DNA from: Mycolicibacterium iranicum
Lineage (GTDB): Bacteria; Actinomycetota; Actinomycetes; Mycobacteriales; Mycobacteriaceae
DNA: 64,000 nt
Reading direction: 5' to 3'
Assembly: GCF_002101705.1 (NCBI RefSeq)
Contig: NZ_LQPC01000020.1
Coordinates: 124,001-188,000 of the forward strand
A model generated the notes under the pieces. That model had not been told where the DNA came from. It was given only the letters and a program-made list of their open reading frames with translations, and did no database searches. A program made the translations under genes and the position numbers. This document shows, one piece after another, positions 38,406-47,442 of the stretch (its first letter is position 1; the number at the start of each line of letters is the position of its first letter).

Positions 38406-40010
38406 ATGACCGCGGACAATCCGGTGAAGCGCACCGACGTCGACAAGTCACTGCTGGGCGGCGGGACCTATCGCAGCCTGGGCGAGCAGCAACTGAGCCC
38501 GGCCGAAGAGCGATTCGAGAAGGGGCGCCGGACCGTCGGTCTCTTCTTGGCGCCTGTCGTTGCCATCGTGTTCCTTCTCCTTCCGCTCGACATCCCGCCA
38601 CAACAGCAGACCCTGGCCGGCGTGCTGCTCGGCGTCATCGTGTTGTGGGTCACCGAGCCCGTACCGATACCGATCGGGGGATTGCTCGGCGTCGCCGTCA
38701 TCGTCTTCCTGGGCGTCGCCCCGGCCGACGACGTCCTCGGCCCCTTCGGATCGTCGACGGTCTTCACGTTCATCGGCGCCTTCATCCTGGCTCAGGCGAT
38801 GCTCAAGCATGGGCTGGCGCGGCGTTTCGCATTCCGTATCCTCGCGCTACCCCGTGCCGGCCAATCGACAACAGGGGTCATCATCGCCTTCGGCGCCATC
38901 ACGGCGCTGCTGTCGGCGTTCGTCTCCAACACCGCCACCGTCGCCATGCTGTTGCCGACAGCGCTCGGCATCCTCGGGGTGATCGCAAAGTTGCTGCAGA
39001 AGCAGGGCAAGGTGGAAGAAGATTTCGATCCGCTGCGGTTGAGGGTCGGCGCCGCCCTCATGCTGATGCTCGCCTACTCGGCCAGCGTCGGCGGCCTACT
39101 CACCCCCGTCGGGAGCCCGCCGAACCTGATCGGACGTGGCCTGATCGAGGAGGCCACCGGCGAGCGAATCAGCTTCGGACAGTGGATGGTTCTGGCCGCG
39201 CCGATCTGCCTCCTGATGTTCTGCGTTTTGGCGTTCCTGCTCATCAAGCTCAACAAGCCGGAGCTCAAGAAGATCGAAGGCGTGTCGGAGTACGTTGCCG
39301 AACAGCGCGCCGAGATGGGCGGGCTGTCACGTGCGGAGAAGAACACGCTGCTCGCGTTCGGTGTCACCGTGTCGCTGTGGATCCTGCCAGGAATCCTTGC
39401 GCTGGTCTTCGGCAACGAATCCGACATCTACACCGCGGTGAGCGACCGACTGGACGAGGGGACCGTCGCCGTATTCGGGGCGTCCCTGCTGTTCCTGCTG
39501 CCGACGGACTGGCCCCAGCGTGAGTTCACGCTGCGATGGAAAGACGCCGCCGCCATCGACTGGGGAACTGTGGTCTTGTTCGGTACCGGCATCATCTTCG
39601 GTTCTCTACTGGCGGACACAGGATTGGCCGAGACCATCGGCACCTCGGTGGCAGAAGCTTTGGGACTCACCAGCGTCGTGGCAATCACCATCTTCGCCGT
39701 GCTGCTGGCGATCGTCGTGTCCGAGACGACGAGCAACACGGCCTCGGCTGCGGTCGTCGTACCGATCATCATCCCGATTGCCGTCGCCGCCGGCGTCAAC
39801 CCGTTCGTGCCCGCACTCGCCGCGACATTTGCCGCATCGTTCGGCTTCATGCTGCCGGTCTCGACCCCGCAGAACGCAATCGTCTACGGGTCGGGCGCAG
39901 TGCCCATCACGACGATGATCCGCTCGGGCATCTCGTTCGACATCGCCGGCGCGATCCTGATCGTCATCTGCCTGCCCCTGTTGATCGCGCTGCTGGGCCT
40001 GGGCGCATGA
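38406..40010 (+). CDS. DASS/SLC13-family sodium:dicarboxylate (or sulfate) symporter
   Basis: Inner-membrane divalent-anion:Na+ symporter of about 534 residues, with a hydrophilic first 45 residues then some 11-12 hydrophobic segments. Both SNT motifs that bind Na+ and substrate carboxylate are present: FVSNTATVAMLLPTA and ETTSNTASAAVVVP, each followed by a TP hairpin (TPVGSPPNLIGRGL; VSTPQNAIVYGSG). The start may be ATG 38406 (AGGAG at good distance) or ATG 38400. It overlaps the dehydrogenase gene by 4 nt, which points to uptake of a C4-dicarboxylate such as malate or tartrate. Confidence 0.9.
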   Translation: MTADNPVKRTDVDKSLLGGGTYRSLGEQQLSPAEERFEKGRRTVGLFLAPVVAIVFLLLPLDIPPQQQTLAGVLLGVIVLWVTEPVPIPIGGLLGVAVIVFLGVAPADDVLGPFGSSTVFTFIGAFILAQAMLKHGLARRFAFRILALPRAGQSTTGVIIAFGAITALLSAFVSNTATVAMLLPTALGILGVIAKLLQKQGKVEEDFDPLRLRVGAALMLMLAYSASVGGLLTPVGSPPNLIGRGLIEEATGERISFGQWMVLAAPICLLMFCVLAFLLIKLNKPELKKIEGVSEYVAEQRAEMGGLSRAEKNTLLAFGVTVSLWILPGILALVFGNESDIYTAVSDRLDEGTVAVFGASLLFLLPTDWPQREFTLRWKDAAAIDWGTVVLFGTGIIFGSLLADTGLAETIGTSVAEALGLTSVVAITIFAVLLAIVVSETTSNTASAAVVVPIIIPIAVAAGVNPFVPALAATFAASFGFMLPVSTPQNAIVYGSGAVPITTMIRSGISFDIAGAILIVICLPLLIALLGLGA

Positions 40011-41059
40011 GCGCGCAACGTATCGCCGTCATCCCGGGCGACGGCATCGGCGTCGACGTGATCGAGTCCGCCCGAGCCGTCCTCGACGCGGTGTGCGCGA
40101 AACACCGAATCGAACTGGAGTACCGAGAATTCGACTGGTCGTGTCAGCGATACGAACGCGAGGGCGCGATGATGCCCGCCGACGGACTCGACATGCTCCG
40201 TGAGTTCGACGCGATTCTTTTGGGCGCGGTCGGATGGCCGGGAGTACCGGACCACGTGTCGCTGTGGGGTCTCCTCATCCCGATCCGCCGGACCTTCCGG
40301 CAGTACGTTAATCTGCGGCCCATCAGGGTGTTTCGCGGCGTCCAGAGCCCCCTTCGCGGTGCCGAGGACGTCGACTTCGTAGTCGTGCGGGAAAACATCG
40401 AAGGCGAGTACAGCGAGATCGGCGGACGCCTCAACCGGGGATTCCCCGAAGAGATGGCGGTCCAAGAATCCGTATTCACGCGCGCCGGTGTGTCGCGGAT
40501 CGCTGACTACGCCTTCGAACTCGCACAGACCCGACGCGGCTACGTGACGTCGGCGACGAAGTCGAACGGCATCGTGCACACCCTGCCGTTCTGGGACGAA
40601 GTCGTCGCCGAACGTTCCGCGCGGTACCCCGATGTCCGGATCGACAGTGAACACATCGACGCCCTGGCGGCGAAGTTTGTTCTCCAGCCCTCCCGATTCG
40701 ACGTGGTGGTGGCGTCCAATCTGTTCGGCGACATCCTCTCCGACCTCGCCGCTGCAGTGGCCGGGTCCATCGGGATCGCGCCCTCGGCGAACCTTGATCC
40801 GACAAAGCAATACCCGTCGATGTTCGAGCCTGTCCACGGTTCGGCACCGGACATCGCAGGCCGCGGCATCGCCAACCCCGTCGGCGCGGTCTGGTCGGCA
40901 GCCATGATGCTTTCCCACCTCGGCCACCACGCGGCGGCCGACGATGTCCTGGCTGCGATGACAGCCAGCCTCGCCGACTCCAGCACGCGTACCGCCGATC
41001 TCGGCGGCACCGCATCCACAGCCCAGGTAACCGCCGCGCTGGTTGCCGCGCTCGCCTGA
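40007..41059 (+). CDS. Tartrate/D-malate dehydrogenase (beta-decarboxylating)
   Basis: Member of the isocitrate/isopropylmalate dehydrogenase family (350 residues), subgroup of D-malate and tartrate dehydrogenases that yield pyruvate or related products with NAD+ and a divalent metal. Visible: AVIPGDGIGVDVIESA, LLGAVGWPGVPDHVSLWGLLIPIRRTF, VVRENIEGEYSEIGGR, and the metal-binding NLFGDILSDLAAAVAG. Its ATG overlaps the transporter stop (ATGA), so uptake and oxidation are one operon. The exact substrate cannot be fixed from sequence. Confidence 0.88.
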   Translation: MSAQRIAVIPGDGIGVDVIESARAVLDAVCAKHRIELEYREFDWSCQRYEREGAMMPADGLDMLREFDAILLGAVGWPGVPDHVSLWGLLIPIRRTFRQYVNLRPIRVFRGVQSPLRGAEDVDFVVVRENIEGEYSEIGGRLNRGFPEEMAVQESVFTRAGVSRIADYAFELAQTRRGYVTSATKSNGIVHTLPFWDEVVAERSARYPDVRIDSEHIDALAAKFVLQPSRFDVVVASNLFGDILSDLAAAVAGSIGIAPSANLDPTKQYPSMFEPVHGSAPDIAGRGIANPVGAVWSAAMMLSHLGHHAAADDVLAAMTASLADSSTRTADLGGTASTAQVTAALVAALA

Positions 41060-41138
41060 CCACGGCGACGGCGCGGTTTCGTCACTGCGGACGCCGGTAG
41101 TTACACGTCCCGCAGTGAACGACAACCGACCGTGAGGT

Positions 41139-41612
41139 ATGGCCGCCGGGAACGATGACCAAGGCAAGGTGCGCTACATCGGCTCGTCTTAGTTCTCCGG
41201 TTCGCAGATCGTGGAGGCGCAGTGGGCAGCCGAAGAGAACCGGTATTCCCGATTCGTCACCGAGCAGCCGCCCTACTCGATACTCGTGCGCGGCATGGAA
41301 GAAGACGTCCTACCGACGGTGCAGCGCTACGGCATGGGAACTTTGGTGTACTCCCCCATTGCCGGCGGCCGGCTGTCCGGCAAGTGGCGCAAAGGGGTGG
41401 CCCCCACCGCCACCTCGTCCGCGCGGCCGACCGCGCGCTTCGACATGTCCACCCCGGCGAATCAGCGCAAGCTCGACATCGTCGCCGACCTCATCCTGTC
41501 GGCCGACATCCTCGACCGCATCGACGAGATCGTCGCACCGGGAGTGACCATCAACCCCGACGACAACAGCTACCGAGCTCACGAGCTACTACCTGCTGCG
41601 CGGCGCCGCTGA
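41139..41612 (+). pseudogene. Aldo/keto reductase pseudogene
   Basis: Remnant of an aldo/keto reductase. From 41139 the frame reads DQGKVRYIGSS, then a TAG at 41190-41192, then FSGSQIVEAQWAAEENRYSRFVTEQPPYSILVRG, YGMGTLVYSPIAGGRLSGKW and, after a deletion of the usual C-terminal barrel part, LSADILDRIDEIVAPGVTINP. The first half of the barrel with the catalytic Asp-Tyr-Lys is missing. An in-frame stop, a 5' truncation and an internal deletion all argue for a dead gene. Confidence 0.85.
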
Positions 41613-41661
41613 TCGCCGACCACAACGCGCGGCATCGGGGCTTTCCACGCACAATCGTCGG

Positions 41662-42414
41662 ATGAAGAGCCAACCACGCAGCGCGATAGTCACCGGGGCC
41701 TCGGGTGGCATCGGCCTCGCCGTTACATCCGCGCTCCGCGAAGAGGGGTTCGCGGTGACCATGGTGGCCCGCAACCCTGAAAAGCTGAGTATTGAAGCGG
41801 AATCGATTCGTGCACAGCCCGGCCCCGAGCTACACACAGTGGCGGGATCGGTGGCCGACGAGAACTTCCTCGACGCGATTGCGGAGGGACACCGCCGAGC
41901 CTTCGGCTCGCTGGATCTGCTGGTGAACAACGCCGGGATCGCAGGTAACAGCGCGGTCGGCGACATCACGGCCGAGCTGCTGGACGCCCAGCTGGCAGTC
42001 AATGTTCGCGCGGTCGTACTGCTCACCAGCAAGTGCCTGCCGCTGCTGAAGGAGGCTGTCCGACTCCGAGGTTCGGCTCAGGTCGTCAACACTGCCTCCA
42101 ATGCGGGCAAGCGGGGCGAGGCTACGCTGTCCACCTACTCGGCGACCAAGTTCGCCGTCGTCGGATTCACCGAAGCTCTACATGACGAACTATCCACGGC
42201 GGGCATCAAGGCCACGGCCCTGTGTCCCGGACTCGTAGACACCGCGATGGCCGACGCCTACCGCGACCAGGTCGACGCTTCGACGATGATCAGCCCGCGC
42301 GACGTTGCCGAAGTCGTTCGGATGACCACCCGACTCTCGACGGCGTGCATCGTCCCCGAGGTTGTCCTGTTGCGACCTACCGAGTGGCTACAGCCCGACG
42401 AGGTCCGCGCCTAG
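41662..42414 (+). CDS. Short-chain dehydrogenase/reductase
   Basis: Classical SDR of 250 residues: cofactor motif TGASGGIGLAV, NNAG (LLVNNAGIAG), catalytic Ser in VNTASNAGKRG and YSATK, and PGLVDTAM after the active site. The Arg at VARNP after beta-2 suggests NADPH. Substrate unknown; the C-terminal PEVVLLRPTEWLQ is typical of 3-ketoacyl-reductase-like SDRs. Its stop shares a CTAG with the stop of the convergent HNH gene. Confidence 0.9.
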   Translation: MKSQPRSAIVTGASGGIGLAVTSALREEGFAVTMVARNPEKLSIEAESIRAQPGPELHTVAGSVADENFLDAIAEGHRRAFGSLDLLVNNAGIAGNSAVGDITAELLDAQLAVNVRAVVLLTSKCLPLLKEAVRLRGSAQVVNTASNAGKRGEATLSTYSATKFAVVGFTEALHDELSTAGIKATALCPGLVDTAMADAYRDQVDASTMISPRDVAEVVRMTTRLSTACIVPEVVLLRPTEWLQPDEVRA

Positions 42415-43658
42415 TTGGTTGTCGGTGGCGGTGGCTCAAAGGGGTGGTACCACTTCCATTGCGCGCGTTCGCCGGTAGGGCCGGGTGCTGGTGGGACTGC
42501 CGGTGGGGGCGTGGTCGGTGGGCGGGCCAGTGATCCCCCGGTCAGTGGGTCACCGTCGCGGTCGGTGACCACAAGCCGATCGGCGGTTCCGATGAGGATG
42601 ATCAGGCCGCGGTGATGGGCCCGGTGATGAAACGGGCACACCAGCACCAGGTTCCACAACTCGGTGGGGCCGCCGTCTTCCCAATGGCGGAGGTGGTGCG
42701 CGTGCAGGCCACGGGTGGCCCCGCAGCCGGGCACCACACAGCAGCGGTCCCGATGCTCCAGCGCGCGACGCAGCCGCCGGCTGATGGTGCGGGTGGCCCG
42801 GCCCACGCCCAGGGGCTGACCGTGGCGTTCGAACCACACCTCGCAGGTGGCATCACAGCTCAGATACTGGCGCTCGGCGTCGGTGAGCAGCGGACCCAGA
42901 TGCAAAGATCCGATCGGCTTCTCGACGTCGACGTGTACGACCACGGTGGTGTGCTGACCATGCGGACGGCGCGCGGCTTCGGCGTCCCAGCCCGCCTCGA
43001 CCAACCCCATGAACGCATCCACCGCATCAGGAAACGGCGGCACCTGATCCGAGTCGGGCGCTTCGGAATCGTGGTCACGCTTCCAGTCCGCGACCAGGGT
43101 GTCGCGATGCGACGCCAAGGCCGCCTCGAGTTTCGCGGCGTCGAGGTGGGGCAGCCGGATGCGCCACGTGGTGTACTCGGCACCCGCGGTTTTGGACAGC
43201 GAGCGGGTCTGTTCGGGACGCGGCTCGGGCTCCGGGCGGGGTTCTAGCCGCACCGCGGTGCGCAGTTGGTTGACCGTGGCCACCGACGCCAGCTGCGCGT
43301 AGTGGGCATCGGAGCCGTCGGCGGCGCGTTCGGCGATCACCCCGACCTGATCCACCGACAGGCGGCCCTCGCGGATGCCCTGGACGCACTGCGGGAACTG
43401 TTCGAGACGATCCGCGATCGCGACGACACTCTTGGCGTGGCGCGCCGCACTGCCCAGCTTCCAGGCCACCAACCCCGCCAACGTGCGCGCCCCGGTAGCC
43501 CCCCACAACCGGTCACGATCGATCTCGGCGACGATATCGACAATGCGCCCGTCGATGGCGTTGCGATGCCCGGCCAGCTCCGACAGCTCGTCGAACAGCT
43601 CCTCCAGCCGCGCCATCCGAGGTGGACTGGGAACGAAAGACGCTGCCGTCGAGGACAT
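42411..43658 (-). CDS. DUF222 / HNH endonuclease-domain protein (13E12-like family)
   Basis: 415-residue member of the actinobacterial DUF222-HNH family, which in M. tuberculosis includes the REP13E12 proteins. DUF222 covers about residues 10-310 (RDRLWGATGARTLAGLVAWKLG). The C-terminal HNH nuclease fold is CVVPGCGATRGLHAHHLRHW, then NLVLVCPFHHRAHH (Cys/His metal ligands). A Pro-rich tail (about 380-415) ends it. The start is uncertain: ATG 43658 is only 9 bp from the neighbouring divergent start and lacks a clear ribosome site. No repeats or ends of a mobile unit are seen around it. Confidence 0.82.
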   Translation of the reverse strand: MSSTAASFVPSPPRMARLEELFDELSELAGHRNAIDGRIVDIVAEIDRDRLWGATGARTLAGLVAWKLGSAARHAKSVVAIADRLEQFPQCVQGIREGRLSVDQVGVIAERAADGSDAHYAQLASVATVNQLRTAVRLEPRPEPEPRPEQTRSLSKTAGAEYTTWRIRLPHLDAAKLEAALASHRDTLVADWKRDHDSEAPDSDQVPPFPDAVDAFMGLVEAGWDAEAARRPHGQHTTVVVHVDVEKPIGSLHLGPLLTDAERQYLSCDATCEVWFERHGQPLGVGRATRTISRRLRRALEHRDRCCVVPGCGATRGLHAHHLRHWEDGGPTELWNLVLVCPFHHRAHHRGLIILIGTADRLVVTDRDGDPLTGGSLARPPTTPPPAVPPAPGPTGERAQWKWYHPFEPPPPTTN

Positions 43659-43667
43659 AACGCCACC

Positions 43668-44579
43668 ATGCCAGGCGGGTCCGACAAATTCCGGCCGAAG
43701 GTGGGTACACCGTCGGGTGTGGACCTGACGCGAACGACGTGGACTCTGCCGAAAGAAGCCGAGCTTGCCGACGGGGTGGTGCGCTGGAACTCGATCGGCC
43801 ATGGCCCTGCTGTCGTCCTCGTACACGGCACGCCGTACTCGTCGTTCCTATGGCGCGACGTGGCCCCGGCCCTCGCCAGGGCCGGCCGGCGTGTGTACGT
43901 CTTCGACCATCTCGGTTACGGGCAGTCCGACACGCAAGATGGCCAGGACCTGACCCTCGCGGCCCAGGCACATAATTTCGCCGAGCTGCTCGGCCACTGG
44001 AAGCTGGACCGTCCCAGCGTCATCGCCTGCGACATCGGCGGCGCCATCGTGCTGCGCGCATTACTGCTCGAAAGGGCGCAGTACTCAGATCTTTTCCTCT
44101 TCGACGCCGTCACCGGGGGCACCTGGGAACACGGCCTGTTCGGACTCATCCGTCAACACCACGAGGTCTTCGGCCAGCTACCCGCCTACGCCCACGAGGC
44201 CCTTGTCACCGCGCACTTGCGCAACGGCACCCATGCTGACTACCGCCCGGGGGTCCTCGACGCCTACCTGGCACCGTGGCTGGGCGCAGCCGGACAGGCC
44301 GCTTTCTACCGGCAGTACCGCCAGCTCAGCCAGAGCGACACCGCGGACTACGAGGACCTGCTCGCCACAGTCGACATCCCGGTGACATTGGCATGGGGCC
44401 GTGAAGACCGCATTCTCCCTGCGCCCCACGGGGAGTGGATCGCAGGGCGCATCCCCAACCGAGGTCTGACATGGATCGACGATGCCGGGCACCTCCTACC
44501 GGAAGACGCCCCAGCCCAGCTCCTGGAACGGATCATCGCTCACCTCAGTAGCGGGTCTCCCCCAGCCACAACACGTTGA
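43668..44579 (+). CDS. Alpha/beta hydrolase with Asp nucleophile (haloalkane dehalogenase / epoxide hydrolase type)
   Basis: 303-residue alpha/beta-hydrolase. Oxyanion motif HGTPYSS, nucleophile-elbow IACDIGGAI with D122 where serine hydrolases have Ser, acid Asp in WGREDRILP and catalytic His in DDAGHLLPEDAP. An Asp-His-Asp triad is characteristic of epoxide hydrolases and haloalkane or haloacetate dehalogenases, so C-Cl or epoxide chemistry is plausible. The start may be ATG 43668 or GTG 43719. The 3' end overlaps convergent sppA by 35 bp. Confidence 0.85.
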   Translation: MPGGSDKFRPKVGTPSGVDLTRTTWTLPKEAELADGVVRWNSIGHGPAVVLVHGTPYSSFLWRDVAPALARAGRRVYVFDHLGYGQSDTQDGQDLTLAAQAHNFAELLGHWKLDRPSVIACDIGGAIVLRALLLERAQYSDLFLFDAVTGGTWEHGLFGLIRQHHEVFGQLPAYAHEALVTAHLRNGTHADYRPGVLDAYLAPWLGAAGQAAFYRQYRQLSQSDTADYEDLLATVDIPVTLAWGREDRILPAPHGEWIAGRIPNRGLTWIDDAGHLLPEDAPAQLLERIIAHLSSGSPPATTR

Positions 44580-46317
44580 CCCCGGTGAGCGACCGCTGGG
44601 TCTGGTCGACCACACCGATCAGCGACCGAATCGCCACGGCGCCCAGCAGGTCGGGCAGCGACGCCGCCGCCGGCTGCGAAGAAGGCTTGGGCCGCAACAC
44701 ATCCCGTAGCGACGAGCCCGGCAGGTAGTGAAGTTCGACCTTGTCGTCCGCGTCGATGCCAGCCAGCACTTTGGCCCGCTGGATCGCGCAACGCAGCCCG
44801 CCGAGTTCGTCGACAAGACCGCGCTCGAGCGCATCAGCGCCCGTCCACGCCCGCCCACGCGCCACCTGCTCGACGGCTTCGACGGTCATCTTTCGCCCCT
44901 CGGCGACCCGCTCCACGAAGTCGGTGTAGATCTCGTCGGCCCCGGCAACGACGTGCGCGTGCTGCTCCTCGGTGAACGGTGCGTCGATCGACCAGGCATC
45001 GGCATTGGCGTTGGTGCGCACCGAGTCCGAACCCACACCGAGCCGGTCCTTCAAATCCTTGGCGATGAACTTGCCCGTGACGACGCCGATCGAACCCGTG
45101 ATGGTGCCAGGGTTGGCGACGATCGCGTCGGCGGCCATCGACACGTAGTAACCACCCGAGGCAGCGACGGAGCCCATCGATGCGACGATCGGCTTACCCC
45201 GTTCGCGCGCGCGGACGACCTCCCGCCAGATCGTCTCCGATGCGGACACTGCGCCGCCGGGGCTGTCGACGCGCAGCACGATCGCCGCGATGTCGTCATC
45301 GGACACCGCTTGGCGCAGCGCGGCGGCAATGGTGTCGCCGCCGGCGTTGGAGCCGCCGATCGGCGTCTGCCGTCCACCCTTGCCGCCGACGATCGGCCCG
45401 GCCACCGTCACCACCGCTAACCGCGGGCGGTTCTTCAGCGTAGGGACCGCCGGCTTCTTGGCACGGGCGTACCGGCAAAGATAGAGCCGGGGCGGCGCAT
45501 CCTCGCTGTCAGCGTCCCCGGTTTCCGGTGAAATACCCTCCGCGCCAACCCTTTCCGCGATCCGCGCGTAGGCCTCGTCGCGGAAGCCGATTCGGTCCAC
45601 CAGACCCGCCGTCACCGCGTCGTCGCGCAGCAGCGGCGCCCGGTCGGCCAGCCCGTCAAGCGTCGAGATGTCGATGCCGCGAGAGGCCGCCACTGCCGCC
45701 CACACCTGTCCGCGAAGCCCGTTGACCAGAGCGGTGTCGGCTTCGCGATGGGCTTCGGTGTAGTGGTTCTGCGTGAAAAGGTTTGCTGCGGACTTGTATT
45801 CGCCGCGCGCCACGAACTGGGCCTCGACGCCGAGCTTGTCGAGCGCATCGCGCAGGAACAGTGCACTGGTCGCGAAGCCGACGAGGCCGACCGACCCCGA
45901 CGGCTGCATCCATACCTCACCGAAAGCCGAGGCCAGGTAGTAGGACAGCGTGCCCGGGTAGGTCTCGGCCCACGCCAGCGACGGCTTCTTCGCGGTGAAC
46001 GCCACGATCGCCTCGCGCAACTCCTGCACGGGCCCCGGCGGGGCGGCGTCGATCTGTACGCGTGCGATCAGGCCCGCCACCCGGGGATCCTCGGCGGCCC
46101 GGTGCAGCGCGGAGACCGCTTCACGAAGCAGCAGGGGCCGCCCGGCGCCGCTGAGGAGAGCCATCGGGTCGAAGCCGGCGGTTTCCGGCGGCGCGCTCTG
46201 CAGATCCAGCTCGAGGATGCAGCCGTCGGGCACGCCCTGATGGCGGGCCGTGTCGACCTTGCGGGCGAACTGACGAACTTCGTCGAACCCGGGAACCCCG
46301 GACAGCAGAGAGAACAT
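44545..46317 (-). CDS. sppA: Signal peptide peptidase SppA (protease IV)
   Basis: Long-form SppA (590 residues) of the S49 family, degrading cleaved signal peptides. The catalytic Lys is in ARGEYKSAANLFTQ in the N-terminal half and the nucleophile Ser in IVASMGSVAASGGYYVSMAAD in the C-terminal half, as in E. coli SppA. VLRVDSPGGAVSASE is also family-typical. No N-terminal transmembrane helix is evident, in contrast to E. coli. Position next to rplO matches M. tuberculosis Rv0724. Confidence 0.93.
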   Translation of the reverse strand: MFSLLSGVPGFDEVRQFARKVDTARHQGVPDGCILELDLQSAPPETAGFDPMALLSGAGRPLLLREAVSALHRAAEDPRVAGLIARVQIDAAPPGPVQELREAIVAFTAKKPSLAWAETYPGTLSYYLASAFGEVWMQPSGSVGLVGFATSALFLRDALDKLGVEAQFVARGEYKSAANLFTQNHYTEAHREADTALVNGLRGQVWAAVAASRGIDISTLDGLADRAPLLRDDAVTAGLVDRIGFRDEAYARIAERVGAEGISPETGDADSEDAPPRLYLCRYARAKKPAVPTLKNRPRLAVVTVAGPIVGGKGGRQTPIGGSNAGGDTIAAALRQAVSDDDIAAIVLRVDSPGGAVSASETIWREVVRARERGKPIVASMGSVAASGGYYVSMAADAIVANPGTITGSIGVVTGKFIAKDLKDRLGVGSDSVRTNANADAWSIDAPFTEEQHAHVVAGADEIYTDFVERVAEGRKMTVEAVEQVARGRAWTGADALERGLVDELGGLRCAIQRAKVLAGIDADDKVELHYLPGSSLRDVLRPKPSSQPAAASLPDLLGAVAIRSLIGVVDQTQRSLTGVNVLWLGETRY

Positions 46318-46348
46318 GAAACCGAGCGTACCGACGCCCGGGAAGAGC

Positions 46349-46699
46349 TCAGCGGCCGATGAGGCGTGCCCACTGCGGGCAGTAGATGTAGGTGGACGCC
46401 TGCATCACGCCGACGGCCTGTTGCTTGGTGAGCTCGGTATTGCTTTCCAGCGTTTGAACTACGCCGCGCACCGCGGGAACGGGATTGGGGTTGCCCGTCA
46501 ACCCCGCCGTCAGCATGTCGCACACCTTGTGCCCGACCGCGGGCAGATCCTCATCGGGCGCGAACGGGATGCCCATTTTCGTCATCGCGCTGACGAACTG
46601 CTCATCCGGCGTCTGGGCGTTGGCGGTCGCAGCTCCCCCAAACATTGCGAGACCGGCGGCGACCATCGCGACGGTGATGGTCCGGCGGCGGCGGATCAT
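46349..46699 (-). CDS. Secreted DUF732 protein
   Basis: Small exported mycobacterial protein (116 residues). Signal peptide MIRRRRTITVAMVAAGLAMF ends near ATANA, then the DUF732 domain with two cysteines (GHKVCDML and TYIYCPQW) that probably pair. Function unknown. ATG 46699 follows AAGGAGCACGCC. It lies on the same strand 31 bp upstream of sppA, and 114 bp downstream of rplO, with a terminator between. Confidence 0.85.
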   Translation of the reverse strand: MIRRRRTITVAMVAAGLAMFGGAATANAQTPDEQFVSAMTKMGIPFAPDEDLPAVGHKVCDMLTAGLTGNPNPVPAVRGVVQTLESNTELTKQQAVGVMQASTYIYCPQWARLIGR

Positions 46700-46774
46700 G
46701 GCGTGCTCCTTGTGTGTCGGCATGCAGATTCTAAATCGTCGTGCGCCGCTGCGCTGTTACGGACGGTCCAACGA

Positions 46775-46802
46775 AAGAACCCCCGCCGAGGCGGGGGTTC
46801 TT
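46775..46802 (-). terminator. Intrinsic terminator after rplO
   Basis: AAGAACCCCCGCC and GGCGGGGGTTCTT form a perfect 12-13 bp stem with a tiny loop, 12 bp past the rplO stop. On the minus strand the stem ends in TTCTTTCGTT. It marks the end of the rplN-rplO transcript, so secY is not part of the same message. Confidence 0.85.
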
Positions 46803-46813
46803 GTCGTCTGAGA

Positions 46814-47257
46814 TCAGAGCTCGGTGGCCGAGCCACCTGCGGCCGTGATGGCCTCGCGGGCGCTGCCGCTGAACTTGTGCGCGGTCACGTCGACCTTGAC
46901 GGTCAGCTTGCCGTCGCCGAGCACCTTGACCAGAATGTTCTTGCGAACGAGTCCCTTGGCCACCAGCTCGTCCACGCCGACCGTGCCGCCCTCGGGGAAG
47001 GCCTTGTTCAGGTCCCCGACGTTGACGACGCCGTACTCGGTGCGGAAGCGGTTGCGGAAGCCCTTCAGCTTCGGCAGCCGCATGTGGATCGGCATCTGGC
47101 CACCCTCGAACGTCGCGGGGACGTTCTTGCGGGCCTTCGTGCCCTTCGTGCCGCGACCGGCGGTCTTACCCTTGGAGCCCTCACCGCGACCCACGCGGGT
47201 CTTGGCGGTCTTCTCGCCGGGGGCCGGCTTCAGGTCGTGAAGCTTGATCGGAGCCAT
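46814..47257 (-). CDS. rplO: 50S ribosomal protein L15
   Basis: Large-subunit assembly protein (147 residues): [40 protein letters not shown], then the globular part. Last gene of the spc-type transcript here, 2 bp after rpmD and followed by a strong terminator. Confidence 0.98.
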   Translation of the reverse strand: MAPIKLHDLKPAPGEKTAKTRVGRGEGSKGKTAGRGTKGTKARKNVPATFEGGQMPIHMRLPKLKGFRNRFRTEYGVVNVGDLNKAFPEGGTVGVDELVAKGLVRKNILVKVLGDGKLTVKVDVTAHKFSGSAREAITAAGGSATEL

Positions 47258-47259
47258 GG

Positions 47260-47439
47260 TTAAACCTCCTCAACTTCTACGAGGTGGTGCACGGTCTTGA
47301 TCAGACCGCGCGTCTGCGCGTTGTCCTCACGGACGACGGACTGGCGGATCTTGCGCAGCCCGAGCGTCCGCAGCGACTCGCGCTGCTTCCAGCGCGCACC
47401 GATGGTGCTGCGCACCTGGGTGATCTTGAGCTCTGCCAT
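47260..47439 (-). CDS. rpmD: 50S ribosomal protein L30
   Basis: 59-residue protein translated from ATG 47439: [20 protein letters not shown], then [19 protein letters not shown] and the end HHLVEVEEV. Packed between rpsE (3 bp gap) and rplO (2 bp gap). Confidence 0.96.
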   Translation of the reverse strand: MAELKITQVRSTIGARWKQRESLRTLGLRKIRQSVVREDNAQTRGLIKTVHHLVEVEEV

Positions 47440-47442
47440 TGG

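Noticed and set aside
42411..43658. DUF222/HNH gene as part of a homing or insertion element
   Set aside because: No terminal repeats, target duplication or integrase were seen nearby; it fits a chromosomal 13E12-like family gene.
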